Source of the DNA: an uncultured Lachnospiraceae bacterium
Lineage (GTDB): Bacteria > Bacillota > Clostridia > Lachnospirales > Lachnospiraceae
Direction of reading: 5' to 3'
Length of the DNA stretch: 64,000 nucleotides
Assembly (NCBI GenBank): GCA_949840465.1
Contig: CATKXE010000001.1
Coordinates: 1 to 64,000, forward strand
The notes under the pieces are model-generated. The model was not told where the DNA came from and made no database searches. It worked only from the letters and a program-made list of their open reading frames with translations. Shown piece by piece: positions 47,907 to 56,302 of the stretch. Each line of letters begins with the position of its first letter. Positions within the stretch are counted from its first letter, which is position 1. The translations under genes and the position numbers were made by a program.

Positions 47907-48016
47907 GCTCCACCTCTTTTTTTCAACAAAACCTGATCGGACGTAATCCCTCCCCGCAGGGGCATGTATTATGGGACGCCCTTTGAGTATACTTTACTTG
48001 GAAAGCCTGCTATTAT

Positions 48017-48051
48017 GAAAACAGGGCGGCTCCTTTTTAAGAACCACCCTG
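48017..48051 (-). terminator. Intrinsic terminator of the 78-residue protein gene
   Basis: Minus strand CAGGGTGGTTC pairs, with G-U wobbles, with GGAGCCGCCCTG around TTAAAAA and is followed by TTTTC. A second hairpin (GTCTGC / GCAGAC) lies just before. These separate the small gene from dnaE. Confidence 0.75.
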
Positions 48052-48129
48052 CCGTCTGCTTTTTAAGATGGCAGACGCCCGCTGCCACACGCAAATGCAC
48101 GCACACGAATCTGCCGGTGAGCGATAGAC

Positions 48130-48366
48130 TTATTCCCCATTGATCATAAATCCGATCAACCGGTCTGTGTCTTCCTTTTCATATGCGATGATCTCCAGTT
48201 CCGGGATCTCGCCGTTGGAAAAGATATTAGCCATGGATACATACTGTGAAAGCTTGGACTTCAGATTCAGCCTGTCCCCTTCTCCTGTCACCAGTTCTAC
48301 CTTGCCTTTACATTCATCGACTGCCTTAAAGAATGCGTCTATATCCGTGATGTTCTGTACCTTCAT
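48130..48366 (-). CDS. Small conserved hypothetical protein
   Basis: 78-residue acidic cytoplasmic protein (ITDIDAFFKAVDECKGKVELVT ... LIGFMINGE) without a recognised domain. Support for a real gene: an excellent AAGGAGG Shine-Dalgarno, a following terminator and no competing ORF. I cannot assign a function. Confidence 0.75.
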   Translation of the reverse strand: MKVQNITDIDAFFKAVDECKGKVELVTGEGDRLNLKSKLSQYVSMANIFSNGEIPELEIIAYEKEDTDRLIGFMINGE

Positions 48367-48534
48367 AATCTGTTACCTCCTTATTTTTGTAACCAATTTA
48401 CACACCAAAGTGATCGCCTGTCTGTTACGCTATCATTATACATCTTTTTTTTAGGAATGCAATCTTTTTTTCCCGGCCGTACAAAAATCCATGCAATACT
48501 TATTGAAAGCTTCTCCATTTGCAGGAAAATTTAT

Positions 48535-48563
48535 TTGCCGAAATCCATGGAGTATGCTATACT
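48535..48563 (+). promoter_or_regulatory. Promoter of the DHH phosphoesterase gene
   Basis: TTGCCG, 17 bases, TATACT, with an expected leader of about 80 bases before the ATG. Confidence 0.7.
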
Positions 48564-48648
48564 AACAACATTGAAAGCATTCGCATCTTAATCTGTTTTT
48601 TCCTGAAGATGCAGTCTACTACTAAGAGAAGTTCAAGGAGGGAATCTG

Positions 48649-49569
48649 ATGAGATTAATAACACGTTCTGATTTTGATGGTTTAGCTTGCGGTGCATTGC
48701 TGTTGGAGGCAGGAATCATTGACAGTTGGAAATTTGCACATCCGAAGGATATCCAGGACGGTCTGGTGGAAGTTACCGAGAATGACTGTCTGGCCAACGT
48801 ACCTTTCGTGGAAGGCTGCGGATTATGGTTTGACCATCATTCCAGCGAGCATGAAAGGCTGGAGTTGGAAGGAAAGTATAAGGGCGAGAGCCGTCTTACC
48901 CCTTCCTGCGCAAGGATCATCTACGAGTATTATGGGGGAAAGGAAAAGTTTCCTCAGTTCGACGAACTGATGGAAGCTGTAGACAAGGTGGACTCCGGGA
49001 ACCTGACCATCGATGAAGTGATGAATCCCACAGGTTGGATTCTGGTCGGTTTTCTGATGGATCCCCGGACCGGTCTGGGCAGATGGAGACAGTTCTCTAT
49101 TTCCAACTATCAGCTGATGGAAAAGCTGATGGATGCCTGCCGCACCATGAGTACCCACGATATTCTGGAACTTCCGGATGTGCAGGAGCGTATTGAGATC
49201 TACAACGAACAGACAGAAAAATTCAAAAAAATGGTATCGGAATATACCACGGTAAAGGGCAATGTGATCATCACCGATTTAAGAAAAGTGGAACCTATTT
49301 ATACCGGTAACCGTTTCATGATCTACAGCATGTATCCAGAGCAGAATGTATCCGCATGGATCGTCAGCGGACGGGGCGGAAAAGGCTGCTCCGCGGCGGT
49401 GGGTTACAGCATCCTCAACAGGACGGCAACTCTGGATGTGGGAAGCCTGATGTTAAAGTACAACGGCGGCGGACATAAGAAAGTGGGAACCTGCCAGTTC
49501 AGCGATGAAACTATGGATACAGAACTTCCGAAGATGCTGGATGAACTCTGCGAGATGGCAAATCAATAA
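48649..49569 (+). CDS. DHH family phosphoesterase
   Basis: 306 residues. Metal-binding motifs of the DHH superfamily are visible: RSDFDGLACG, FDHHSSEHER and the DHHA1-type C-terminal GGGHKKVGTCQFS. Relatives include exopolyphosphatases, nano-RNases and c-di-AMP phosphodiesterases; there is no membrane or PAS/GGDEF part as in GdpP, so substrate is uncertain. AAGGAGGG precedes the ATG. Monocistronic. Confidence 0.9.
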   Translation: MRLITRSDFDGLACGALLLEAGIIDSWKFAHPKDIQDGLVEVTENDCLANVPFVEGCGLWFDHHSSEHERLELEGKYKGESRLTPSCARIIYEYYGGKEKFPQFDELMEAVDKVDSGNLTIDEVMNPTGWILVGFLMDPRTGLGRWRQFSISNYQLMEKLMDACRTMSTHDILELPDVQERIEIYNEQTEKFKKMVSEYTTVKGNVIITDLRKVEPIYTGNRFMIYSMYPEQNVSAWIVSGRGGKGCSAAVGYSILNRTATLDVGSLMLKYNGGGHKKVGTCQFSDETMDTELPKMLDELCEMANQ

Positions 49570-49613
49570 TATATGGACAATCTGCCGAAAAGGGCAGGAA
49601 AAAACAAAACAGA

Positions 49614-49665
49614 GGCAGCCGGTTCTATCCGCACCGCATAGCGGACAGGACCGGCTGCCCTTATT
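49614..49665 (+). terminator. Terminator hairpin after the DHH gene
   Basis: GGCAGCCGGT and ACCGGCTGCC pair perfectly, with TCCG / CGGA continuing the stem near the loop; CTTATTATT follows. The poor U-tract lowers confidence. Confidence 0.6.
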
Positions 49666-49716
49666 ATTCCGTTCCCTGTTTGCATTGTCAGACCGCAGGA
49701 CGGCACTTAAGATCAT

Positions 49717-49736
49717 ATCTTACAGTTTTGTAAGAT
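49717..49736. promoter_or_regulatory. BceR-like palindromic operator upstream of the Bce-type transporter
   Basis: Perfect palindrome ATCTTACA-GTTT-TGTAAGAT. Its core fits the TnACA-N4-TGTAA form known for BceR-type response regulators that control bacitracin-type ABC transporters. A TATGAT -10 element lies about 50 bases downstream. Half of the box (ACA-GTTC-TGTAAGAT) recurs inside the promoter before ahcY. Confidence 0.75.
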
Positions 49737-49837
49737 GTACATCCCGAAATGTAAGCTGATTCGATGGCTGAATGGTTTTCTTTTTTGTATGATACTTTCA
49801 GAAACATTACATTGTAAAAAAGCAGGAGGAATCATAA

Positions 49838-50644
49838 ATGAGTATATTGGAAGTAGACGGATTGAAGAAAACATATACTACCCGGTTTGGGGGAAATAAG
49901 GTGGAAGCATTAAAGAAAGTGTCCTTCAGTGTGGAAGAAGGGGAGTATGTGGCAATCATGGGTGAGAGCGGTTCCGGGAAGACCACACTCCTCAATATTC
50001 TGGCGGCGCTGGATAAGCCGACCGGGGGCGTCGTAAAGCTGGACGGATGGGATTTTTCAAAAATAAAGGAGTCTGCGGTGGCTGCATTCAGGCGGGATAA
50101 TCTGGGGGTTGTGTTTCAGGATTTTAACCTGCTGGATACATTTTCTCTGGAGGACAACATCTATCTGCCGTTGGTGCTGGCGGGGAAACACCATTCGGAA
50201 ATGAGCCTGAGGCTTGCGCCCATAGCCATGCAGCTGGGGATCACGGATCTGTTGAAAAAATACCCTTACGAGGTGTCCGGCGGCCAGAAACAGCGGGCCG
50301 CGGTAGCAAGAGCCCTGATCACGAATCCGCGTCTGGTACTGGCGGATGAGCCCACCGGTGCTTTGGACTCCAATGCGATGGAAGAACTGCTGCGGTTGTT
50401 TGGCGAGATCAACCAGAACGGCCAGACCATCCTGATGGTGACGCACTCTGTGAAAGCGGCAAGCCATGCGGGGCGGGTACTGTTCATCAGGGACGGGGAG
50501 GTATTCCATCAAATCTACCGCGGGAACAACACGAATGAACAGATGTATCAGAAAATCTCCGATACCCTGACCATGCTGACCACGAAAACTTCATGGCAGG
50601 AGGGCAAACTGGCAGGAAAAGCGGAAGGGGGCAGAAAATCATGA
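49838..50644 (+). CDS. Bce-type peptide-antibiotic ABC transporter, ATP-binding subunit
   Basis: 268 residues with Walker A MGESGSGKTTLLNIL, Q-loop VFQDFNLLDTFSLEDNI, signature VSGGQKQRAAVARA and Walker B LVLADEPTGALDS, in the MacB/BceA subfamily. The partner permease overlaps its stop by four bases. BceAB modules protect against cell-wall peptide antibiotics such as bacitracin and usually sense through a cognate BceRS pair; none is adjacent here. Confidence 0.92.
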   Translation: MSILEVDGLKKTYTTRFGGNKVEALKKVSFSVEEGEYVAIMGESGSGKTTLLNILAALDKPTGGVVKLDGWDFSKIKESAVAAFRRDNLGVVFQDFNLLDTFSLEDNIYLPLVLAGKHHSEMSLRLAPIAMQLGITDLLKKYPYEVSGGQKQRAAVARALITNPRLVLADEPTGALDSNAMEELLRLFGEINQNGQTILMVTHSVKAASHAGRVLFIRDGEVFHQIYRGNNTNEQMYQKISDTLTMLTTKTSWQEGKLAGKAEGGRKS

Positions 50645-52746
50645 AAAAAATATTTTATCCAAGGCTGGCGTGGATGGGAATCTGGAAAAATAAACGCCTT
50701 TACATCCCCTACATCCTGGCAGGCATGGGGATGGCCATGATGTTTTATATTGTAGCATTTTTAAATACCAGCGAAGTGCTCCTGTCTATTCCCGGCGGTA
50801 ATATCCTTCAGGAGATGATGGGCATGGGGCTTTCGGTTATTACCGTATTTTCTCTGCTCTTTTTGTTCTACACCAATTCCTTTCTTAACCGCAGAAGGAA
50901 GAAGGAATTCGGCCTTTATAATATTCTGGGCATGGGAAAATGGAACCTTGCCCGGATCCTGGTGTGGGAAAGCCTGATAAGCGCCGGTCTTTCGCTGGCG
51001 GGCGGACTTGTTTCCGGAATTGTATTTTCCAAATTTGCGGAGCTGGGCATGGTCAACCTCCTCCATGGGGAAATCACATTTTTGCTCACCATTGGGACAA
51101 AAGCGGTTATTGAAACCTTGAAGCGGTTTTCAGTGATATTCCTGCTTCTTTTGCTCTGTACTTTATGGCAGATCCATAAAGCCAGTCCGATGGAACTGCT
51201 CCACAGTGAAAATGCGGGTGAAAAGCCGCCCAGGGCAAACTGGCTGCTTGCATTGGCGGGCGCGGCCATTCTGGGGACGGCGTATTATATGGCAGTCTCC
51301 ATCAAAGAGCCGGTGGATGCCATGCTCTGGTTTTTCGTGGCTGTCATCATGGTGATCCTTGCCACATATTTATTATTCATTGCGGGTTCCGTGGCGATAT
51401 GCAGGCTTTTGCAGAAGAACAAGAATTATTACTATAAGACGAACCACTTTGTGTCCGTATCCTCCATGGTGTACCGCATGAAGCGCAACGGCGCAGGGCT
51501 TGCATCCATCTGTATCCTCTGTACCATGGTGCTTGTGATGGTGTCAGGCACGGCCTGCCTGTATATCGGGACGGAGGACGGCCTGCGCAGCCGGTATCCG
51601 AGAAATATCAATCTGGATATATCGGCGGGCAGTCCGGAATTTCTGGAAAGTGGGACATTTGATGCAGTCCGGGAGCTTGTGCGCCGGACAATCGAGGAGC
51701 AGGGCGCTTTGGATGCACACGGAAAACTTTCGGATGAAAAAAATACGGCAGAAAAGGGAAAAACGAAAGCGGAAAACATATTGGACTACCGTACCGCGGA
51801 ATTTGCAGGATATGTGGACGACGGCAAGATTTATACGGATGATTTCGGGGAGTTGGCATTTCAGGTCAGGTCCTATGCCAAAAGCTGGCAGATCTTTGTA
51901 GTTCCGGTAGAAGATTATAACGACTTGATGGGGGCGGACGAAACCCTCGAACCCGGAGAAGCCCTCCTCTATACAACGAAGTCAGAATATGAAAAAGATA
52001 CGGTCACTCTGAACGGGGAGAAGACCCTGAAAATAAAGAAAGTGGTTCCGGATTTTGTGGACAACGGAGTGGATGCCATGCAGATCATCCCGTCCATGTA
52101 TCTTTTTGTGCCGGATCTTCCAGAGGTTATCAGCCCCTTAGAAGAACTGGTTACGGACAGGGGGACTCCTGTTCTGGGGCTGCATTGGATTTATGGATTT
52201 GATCTGGACTGTAAAGATGAAGTACAGATTCAGATTCAGGATCAACTCCACACGGCATTATCGCAGATGCTGGAATCGGCAGAAAACAGTATGGGCCTGG
52301 CCTTTTCCTGCGAGGGTGCTGCAAAGGAGCGTGCGGGGTTCTACGGACTGTACGGAGGATTGTTCTTCTTGGGGATCCTGCTGGGCATCGTATTTGTATT
52401 TGCCGCAGTACTGATTATCTACTATAAACAGATATCCGAAGGGTATGAGGACCAGTCCCGGTTTGAGATCATGCAGAAAGTGGGCATGACGCAGAAAGAG
52501 GTGAGGCAAAGCATTAATTCTCAGGTGCTGACTGTATTTTTCCTTCCGCTTTTTATGGCCGGGGTACATCTGGCCTTTGCGTTCCCTTTGATGCAGAAAA
52601 TGCTGCTGCTGTTCAGCCTGACGAATATGAAACTGATAATCGGTGTAACGGTGGTATGCTTTCTGATCTTCGCACTGTTCTATATGCTGGTGTACCGGAT
52701 CACATCGAGAGGGTATTACCATATCGTAAGATCCGGCGCCGACTGA
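50641..52746 (+). CDS. Bce-type ABC transporter permease (FtsX domains)
   Basis: 701 residues. About ten membrane helices with an FtsX-type domain near the N-terminus (helices around 65-90, 110-140, 160-185) and another at the C-terminus, separated by a large extracellular domain (about 300-560) that in this family binds the peptide. The ATG overlaps the stop of the ATPase gene (ATGA); the track start 16 codons earlier is inside that gene. The helices LFFLGILLGIVFVFAAVLIIYY and MLLLFSLTNMKLIIGVTVVCF are clear. Confidence 0.9.
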   Translation: MKKIFYPRLAWMGIWKNKRLYIPYILAGMGMAMMFYIVAFLNTSEVLLSIPGGNILQEMMGMGLSVITVFSLLFLFYTNSFLNRRRKKEFGLYNILGMGKWNLARILVWESLISAGLSLAGGLVSGIVFSKFAELGMVNLLHGEITFLLTIGTKAVIETLKRFSVIFLLLLLCTLWQIHKASPMELLHSENAGEKPPRANWLLALAGAAILGTAYYMAVSIKEPVDAMLWFFVAVIMVILATYLLFIAGSVAICRLLQKNKNYYYKTNHFVSVSSMVYRMKRNGAGLASICILCTMVLVMVSGTACLYIGTEDGLRSRYPRNINLDISAGSPEFLESGTFDAVRELVRRTIEEQGALDAHGKLSDEKNTAEKGKTKAENILDYRTAEFAGYVDDGKIYTDDFGELAFQVRSYAKSWQIFVVPVEDYNDLMGADETLEPGEALLYTTKSEYEKDTVTLNGEKTLKIKKVVPDFVDNGVDAMQIIPSMYLFVPDLPEVISPLEELVTDRGTPVLGLHWIYGFDLDCKDEVQIQIQDQLHTALSQMLESAENSMGLAFSCEGAAKERAGFYGLYGGLFFLGILLGIVFVFAAVLIIYYKQISEGYEDQSRFEIMQKVGMTQKEVRQSINSQVLTVFFLPLFMAGVHLAFAFPLMQKMLLLFSLTNMKLIIGVTVVCFLIFALFYMLVYRITSRGYYHIVRSGAD

Positions 52747-52749
52747 ATA

Positions 52750-52778
52750 TTGACAAACACAGTTCTGTAAGATAGTAT
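52750..52778 (+). promoter_or_regulatory. ahcY promoter overlapping a half BceR-like box
   Basis: TTGACA, 17 bases, TAGTAT, 4 bases after the permease stop. The spacer and -10 contain ACA-GTTC-TGTAAGAT, identical in its right half to the palindrome ahead of the transporter genes. Confidence 0.7.
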
Positions 52779-52787
52779 AGTAAATGT

Positions 52788-52919
52788 CCGGCATTGGCTT
52801 TTTAGCCGTTGCCGGGCGGATACGAAGGAATGCGTATCGCAGATTCTATCAGTGATGACAGGACAGACGACCATCACTCTAATAAAAATTCGGCTGGGAA
52901 AAATTGCACGGACGTGCAA
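52788..52919 (+). ncRNA. Structured 5' leader of ahcY (candidate cis-regulatory RNA)
   Basis: Four consecutive hairpins between promoter and Shine-Dalgarno: CCGGCA-tt-GGCT-tttt-AGCC-gt-TGCCGG; GATACG / CGTATC; AGTGATG / CATCACT over a 14-base loop; and TTGCAC-GGAC-GTGCAA ending only a few bases before GGAGAG. I do not see the consensus of the SAM-I or SAH riboswitches. A ligand-sensing or attenuating leader is inference. Confidence 0.55.
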
Positions 52920-52936
52920 AAAAGGAGAGATGGAAA

Positions 52937-54184
52937 ATGAACAGTGAAATCAGAGACATTAGCCTGGCTGAATCAGGCGAGCAGAAAATTGAATGGGTAA
53001 AGAGGAACTGCGATCTTCTGCGCACTTTGGAGGATGAATTTGGCAAGACAAAGCCTTTTGAGGGAAAGAAGATTACACTTTCCGTACATCTGGAGGCGAA
53101 GACGGCATATCTGTGCAAGGTGCTGGCAGCAGGCGGAGCCAGGATGTATGTGACAGGCTCCAATCCGCTTTCCACACAGGACGACGTGGCTGCGGCCCTG
53201 GTAAAAGCAGGTTTGGAGGTTCACGCATGGTATGGGGCGACAGAGGAAGAATACAATTCCCATATCCGTGCAGTACTCCTGGCAGGGCCGAATATCATCA
53301 TCGACGACGGCGGCGATCTGGTTCATATGGTCCATACCGAGATGCAGGAACTGATTCCGGCTATTTTAGGCGGCTGTGAGGAAACGACCACGGGCATCAT
53401 CCGTCTGGAGGCGATGAACAGGGCGGGCCAGCTGAAATTCCCTATGATCCGCGTCAACAATGCGCAGTGCAAACATTTCTTTGACAACAGATACGGGACA
53501 GGCCAGTCCGTATGGGACGGTATCATGCGTACCACAAACCTGATCGTCGCAGGCAAGATCGTGGTGGTGGCCGGCTATGGCTGGTGCGGCAAGGGTGTTT
53601 CGATGAGGGCAAAGGGAATGGGAGCCAAAGTCATCGTAACAGAGATCGACCCGGTAAAAGCCATTGAAGCCGTGATGGATGGATTTGATGTGATGCCCAT
53701 GAAAGAGGCGGCGAAGCTGGGCGACTTCTTTGTGACAGTGACAGGCTGCGATAAGGTGATTGACGAAGAAGATTTTCTGGAGATGAAGGACGGTGCAATC
53801 CTCTGTAATGCAGGCCATTTTGACTGTGAGATCCATATGGCAGGACTGCGCGCCATGGCTGTAGAGACCAAAGAGATGCGCAGGAACATTCAAGGCTATA
53901 AGCTGTCTAACGGCAGATGGCTCTGTGTTCTGGCAGAGGGGCGCCTGGTGAACTTAGCGGCAGGAGACGGACATCCGGCTGAGATCATGGACATGAGCTT
54001 TGCAATTCAGGCTCTTTCCGCAAAATATCTGGTGGAACATGGAAAAGGGATGACAGAAATGCTGATTGACGTTCCAGATGAGATTGATGCCGACGTGGCC
54101 GCCAGGAAACTCCGTTTCCTCGGCAAAGAGATCGACACACTGACCCCGGAGCAGGAGGCGTATCTGAACAAGTCTCTGGTATAA
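52937..54184 (+). CDS. ahcY: Adenosylhomocysteinase
   Basis: Hydrolyses S-adenosylhomocysteine to adenosine and homocysteine, keeping methylation running. 415 residues with EAKTAYLCKVLAAGGA, the NAD-binding VVAGYGWCGKGVSMRAKGMGA and the C-terminal AEGRLVNLAAGDGHPAEIMDMSFA. The track start 11 codons upstream lies in the leader hairpin; GGAG lies 9 bases before the ATG used. No other methionine-cycle gene is adjacent. Confidence 0.97.
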   Translation: MNSEIRDISLAESGEQKIEWVKRNCDLLRTLEDEFGKTKPFEGKKITLSVHLEAKTAYLCKVLAAGGARMYVTGSNPLSTQDDVAAALVKAGLEVHAWYGATEEEYNSHIRAVLLAGPNIIIDDGGDLVHMVHTEMQELIPAILGGCEETTTGIIRLEAMNRAGQLKFPMIRVNNAQCKHFFDNRYGTGQSVWDGIMRTTNLIVAGKIVVVAGYGWCGKGVSMRAKGMGAKVIVTEIDPVKAIEAVMDGFDVMPMKEAAKLGDFFVTVTGCDKVIDEEDFLEMKDGAILCNAGHFDCEIHMAGLRAMAVETKEMRRNIQGYKLSNGRWLCVLAEGRLVNLAAGDGHPAEIMDMSFAIQALSAKYLVEHGKGMTEMLIDVPDEIDADVAARKLRFLGKEIDTLTPEQEAYLNKSLV

Positions 54185-54269
54185 ACCGGATGAATTTAAG
54201 GTATAAAATGACTCAGTGCCAATGATACAATATGAGCCTAAAAGCCATATGATAGTGAAGCGAAAAGTC

Positions 54270-54299
54270 AAAGACCCCGCGGCAAGCTGCGGGGTCTTT
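54270..54299 (+). terminator. Terminator hairpin after ahcY
   Basis: AAAGACCCCGC and GCGGGGTCTTT pair perfectly, with GC / GC continuing inside. T-run is short (three), but the CCCCGC core is shared with other 3'-flank hairpins in the window. Confidence 0.7.
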
Positions 54300-54307
54300 G
54301 GTCTACA

Positions 54308-54336
54308 CTCCGTTTCGGTCGTTGCTTCGCGGGAAT
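54308..54336 (+). repeat. Dispersed 3'-flank repeat (GCTTCGCG family), copy after ahcY
   Basis: CTCCGTTTCGGTCGTTGCTTCG continuing CGGGAATAAA. It matches the copies after efp and at pfkA in the second half, and a partial copy CACCGTTTCGGCCGTTGCT at about 569-587. Confidence 0.55.
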
Positions 54337-54353
54337 AAATTATACCTAAAAGG

Positions 54354-54382
54354 TTGACAAGAGCACTTTTTCACTTTAAAGT
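54354..54382 (+). promoter_or_regulatory. Promoter of the shikimate dehydrogenase gene
   Basis: Perfect TTGACA, 17 bases, TAAAGT, about 45 bases before the ATG. Confidence 0.75.
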
Positions 54383-54428
54383 ATAGAAATACAGGAAATT
54401 ATTTTTATTTTGATAAAAGGAGCTGAAG

Positions 54429-55295
54429 ATGATGAATCAAATTACAGGACACACCAAACTGACCGGGCTTTTAGGAAGCCCGGTTGCACATAGCATCTCC
54501 CCCATGATGCACAATGAAGCTTTTCAGCAATTAGGCCTGGATTATGTATATCTTGCATTTGATGTGGGAACCGATACGCTGGAAAAGGCCGTGGAGGGGC
54601 TGCGTGCGTTAAATGTACGGGGGTTCAACCTGACCATGCCGGACAAAAACCTGATGTGCAGCCTCTGCGACAAGCTGTCCGCTGCCTCTGAGATTTCCGG
54701 TGCAGTCAATACCGTGGTAAATGACAATGGCGTGCTGACCGGATATACCACGGACGGCATCGGTTATATGCGGGCCGCAAAGGATGCGGGTCATGATATA
54801 ATCGGGAAAAAGATGACCCTTTTGGGAGCAGGCGGAGCCGCAACTGCCATTCTGGTTCAGGCGGCACTGGACGGGTTGTCTGAAATTTCTGTATTCAGCA
54901 TCCGCGATGAATTTTTTTCAAGGGCTGAAAAAACCGTGGATGAACTGAATCACCGTACAGACTGCAAGGTACGTTTATATGACTTTGAAGATGAATCCAT
55001 CCTTCGCCGGGAAATCGCAGAAAGCGCTATCCTGACCAACGGAACTTCTGTAGGCATGCTGCCCGGCGCAGACCGCTCCATCATCACAGATACGTCCATG
55101 TTCCATAAAGACCTGATTGTATCCGATGTTATCTACAACCCATGGGAGACCCTGCTGCTGAAGCTTGCCAGAGAAGCGGGATGCGCCACATTCAACGGAC
55201 TTTACATGCTAATGTACCAGGGCGCGGAAGCTTTCAGACTTTGGACCGGCCAGGATATGCCTGTGTCCACAATAAAGGAAGCCTATTTTAGCTGA
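54429..55295 (+). CDS. aroE: Shikimate/quinate dehydrogenase (YdiB-like AroE)
   Basis: 288 residues. Substrate-binding GSPVAHSISPMMHNEA, the catalytic lysine in NLTMPDKN, GYTTDGIG, the nucleotide-binding LLGAGGAATAI and NGTSVGM are present. The wording of many segments (IRDEFFSRAEKT, ILTNGTSVGM, YQGAEAFRLWTGQDMP) is closer to Escherichia YdiB, which accepts quinate and shikimate and either NAD or NADP, than to classical AroE. AGGAG precedes the first ATG by 6 bases. Not clustered with other aro genes. Confidence 0.92.
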   Translation: MMNQITGHTKLTGLLGSPVAHSISPMMHNEAFQQLGLDYVYLAFDVGTDTLEKAVEGLRALNVRGFNLTMPDKNLMCSLCDKLSAASEISGAVNTVVNDNGVLTGYTTDGIGYMRAAKDAGHDIIGKKMTLLGAGGAATAILVQAALDGLSEISVFSIRDEFFSRAEKTVDELNHRTDCKVRLYDFEDESILRREIAESAILTNGTSVGMLPGADRSIITDTSMFHKDLIVSDVIYNPWETLLLKLAREAGCATFNGLYMLMYQGAEAFRLWTGQDMPVSTIKEAYFS

Positions 55296-55387
55296 CAGAA
55301 CTTCCTGCGGCAAGGGGCGTATGATACACGCGCGCGATATGCTCCGACAAGCTTCCAGACTTGTGAGCATAACCATTACACAGAAAC

Positions 55388-55523
55388 AGGAAATACCCTG
55401 CTGATCCGCCAGGGATGATTTTTCGAAGGTACATCTGCAGAGCAGAAAATGCAGCAGATACATTCACTATTTTCCAGTTGTACTATCGTAAAATCGAAGT
55501 GGCAAAGCAGCAGGGTATTTCCT
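55388..55523. repeat. 136-bp long imperfect hairpin (miniature-element-like)
   Basis: The terminal 16 bases AGGAAATACCCTGCTG are repeated perfectly inverted at the other end; after a mismatched stretch the arms pair again (GATTTTTCGAAGGTACA against GATTTTACGATAGTACA, then a CTG), giving two arms of about 50 bases around a roughly 36-base loop. It fills the convergent gap between aroE and the superoxide dismutase gene. No ORF, no U-tract and no obvious target-site duplication are seen. Confidence 0.75.
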
Positions 55524-55590
55524 ATTGATTATTCTGCCGGTAAAATATCCTGCGCGGTTTCATACAATCTATTTCAATACGTTTCATACT

Positions 55591-56091
55591 TTATGTTTCT
55601 TCATCTTCAAATTCCGGGCGCACCATCCACTCCTGAATAACTCCGCATGCGATCTTTTCTCCGCTGTCTCCTGACGGCTGGGAATGCATATCATCTGGGT
55701 GCAGATGAACGACCACTGTTTTTCCGATCACATCCTCTGGATGGAACCTCCCTGTATAAACCGCCAACCATGCGGCTCCCCGGGTAGATAAAAGGGACGG
55801 CAGGTCTCCGGCATGCTCCGGGTGTTCCCTCCCCTGTGGATTATAGTGCCCTTTGGTATCCTTGAGTTCATCAAAAGCGTCCCCTGTACAGGATTTCCCT
55901 TCATGGATATGAAAGCCAAAAAACTGCCCCTCATCTCCGTTTGCTTCATCCGGCAGCCCATAGATCTCTGCCATCAATACTGTACCCCCATAAACATCAT
56001 AAAACGTAACCCTCCCATGGATCTCCGGGTATTCTTTGATTCCCCTGATTTCTGCGTATGCCTCTGGCGCTCCATTTAATTTTTCGACCAT
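55591..56091 (-). CDS. Copper/zinc superoxide dismutase family protein, cytoplasmic
   Basis: 166 residues without signal peptide. Metal-ligand motifs of the Cu/Zn-SOD fold are present: FGFHIHEGKSC, GHYNP, EHAGDLPSL (with the zinc Asp) and VVVHLHPDD, as well as SGEKIACGVI carrying the second half of the disulfide and position of the active-site Arg replaced. Similar proteins occur in some Firmicutes (YojM type), where activity is often uncertain. Its presence in a presumed anaerobe and its cytosolic location are notable. Confidence 0.88.
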   Translation of the reverse strand: MVEKLNGAPEAYAEIRGIKEYPEIHGRVTFYDVYGGTVLMAEIYGLPDEANGDEGQFFGFHIHEGKSCTGDAFDELKDTKGHYNPQGREHPEHAGDLPSLLSTRGAAWLAVYTGRFHPEDVIGKTVVVHLHPDDMHSQPSGDSGEKIACGVIQEWMVRPEFEDEET

Positions 56092-56302
56092 ATCATTTAC
56101 CCTCCTTCTGCCTACTATATGCGAGAGCCCGCACTTTGGTTCCTGATTTCACGACAGCAAAGTTGGCTGCTATGGGATATCTTTTTTCCTCAAAGACTGT
56201 GAAGTATGGTTCAGCGATAAACATGGAACAGAAACAGAATATAGACATACAACCAAAATCCTCCGCATACATTGTAAAAACAATGTTTGCAGGGGGATTT
56301 TC

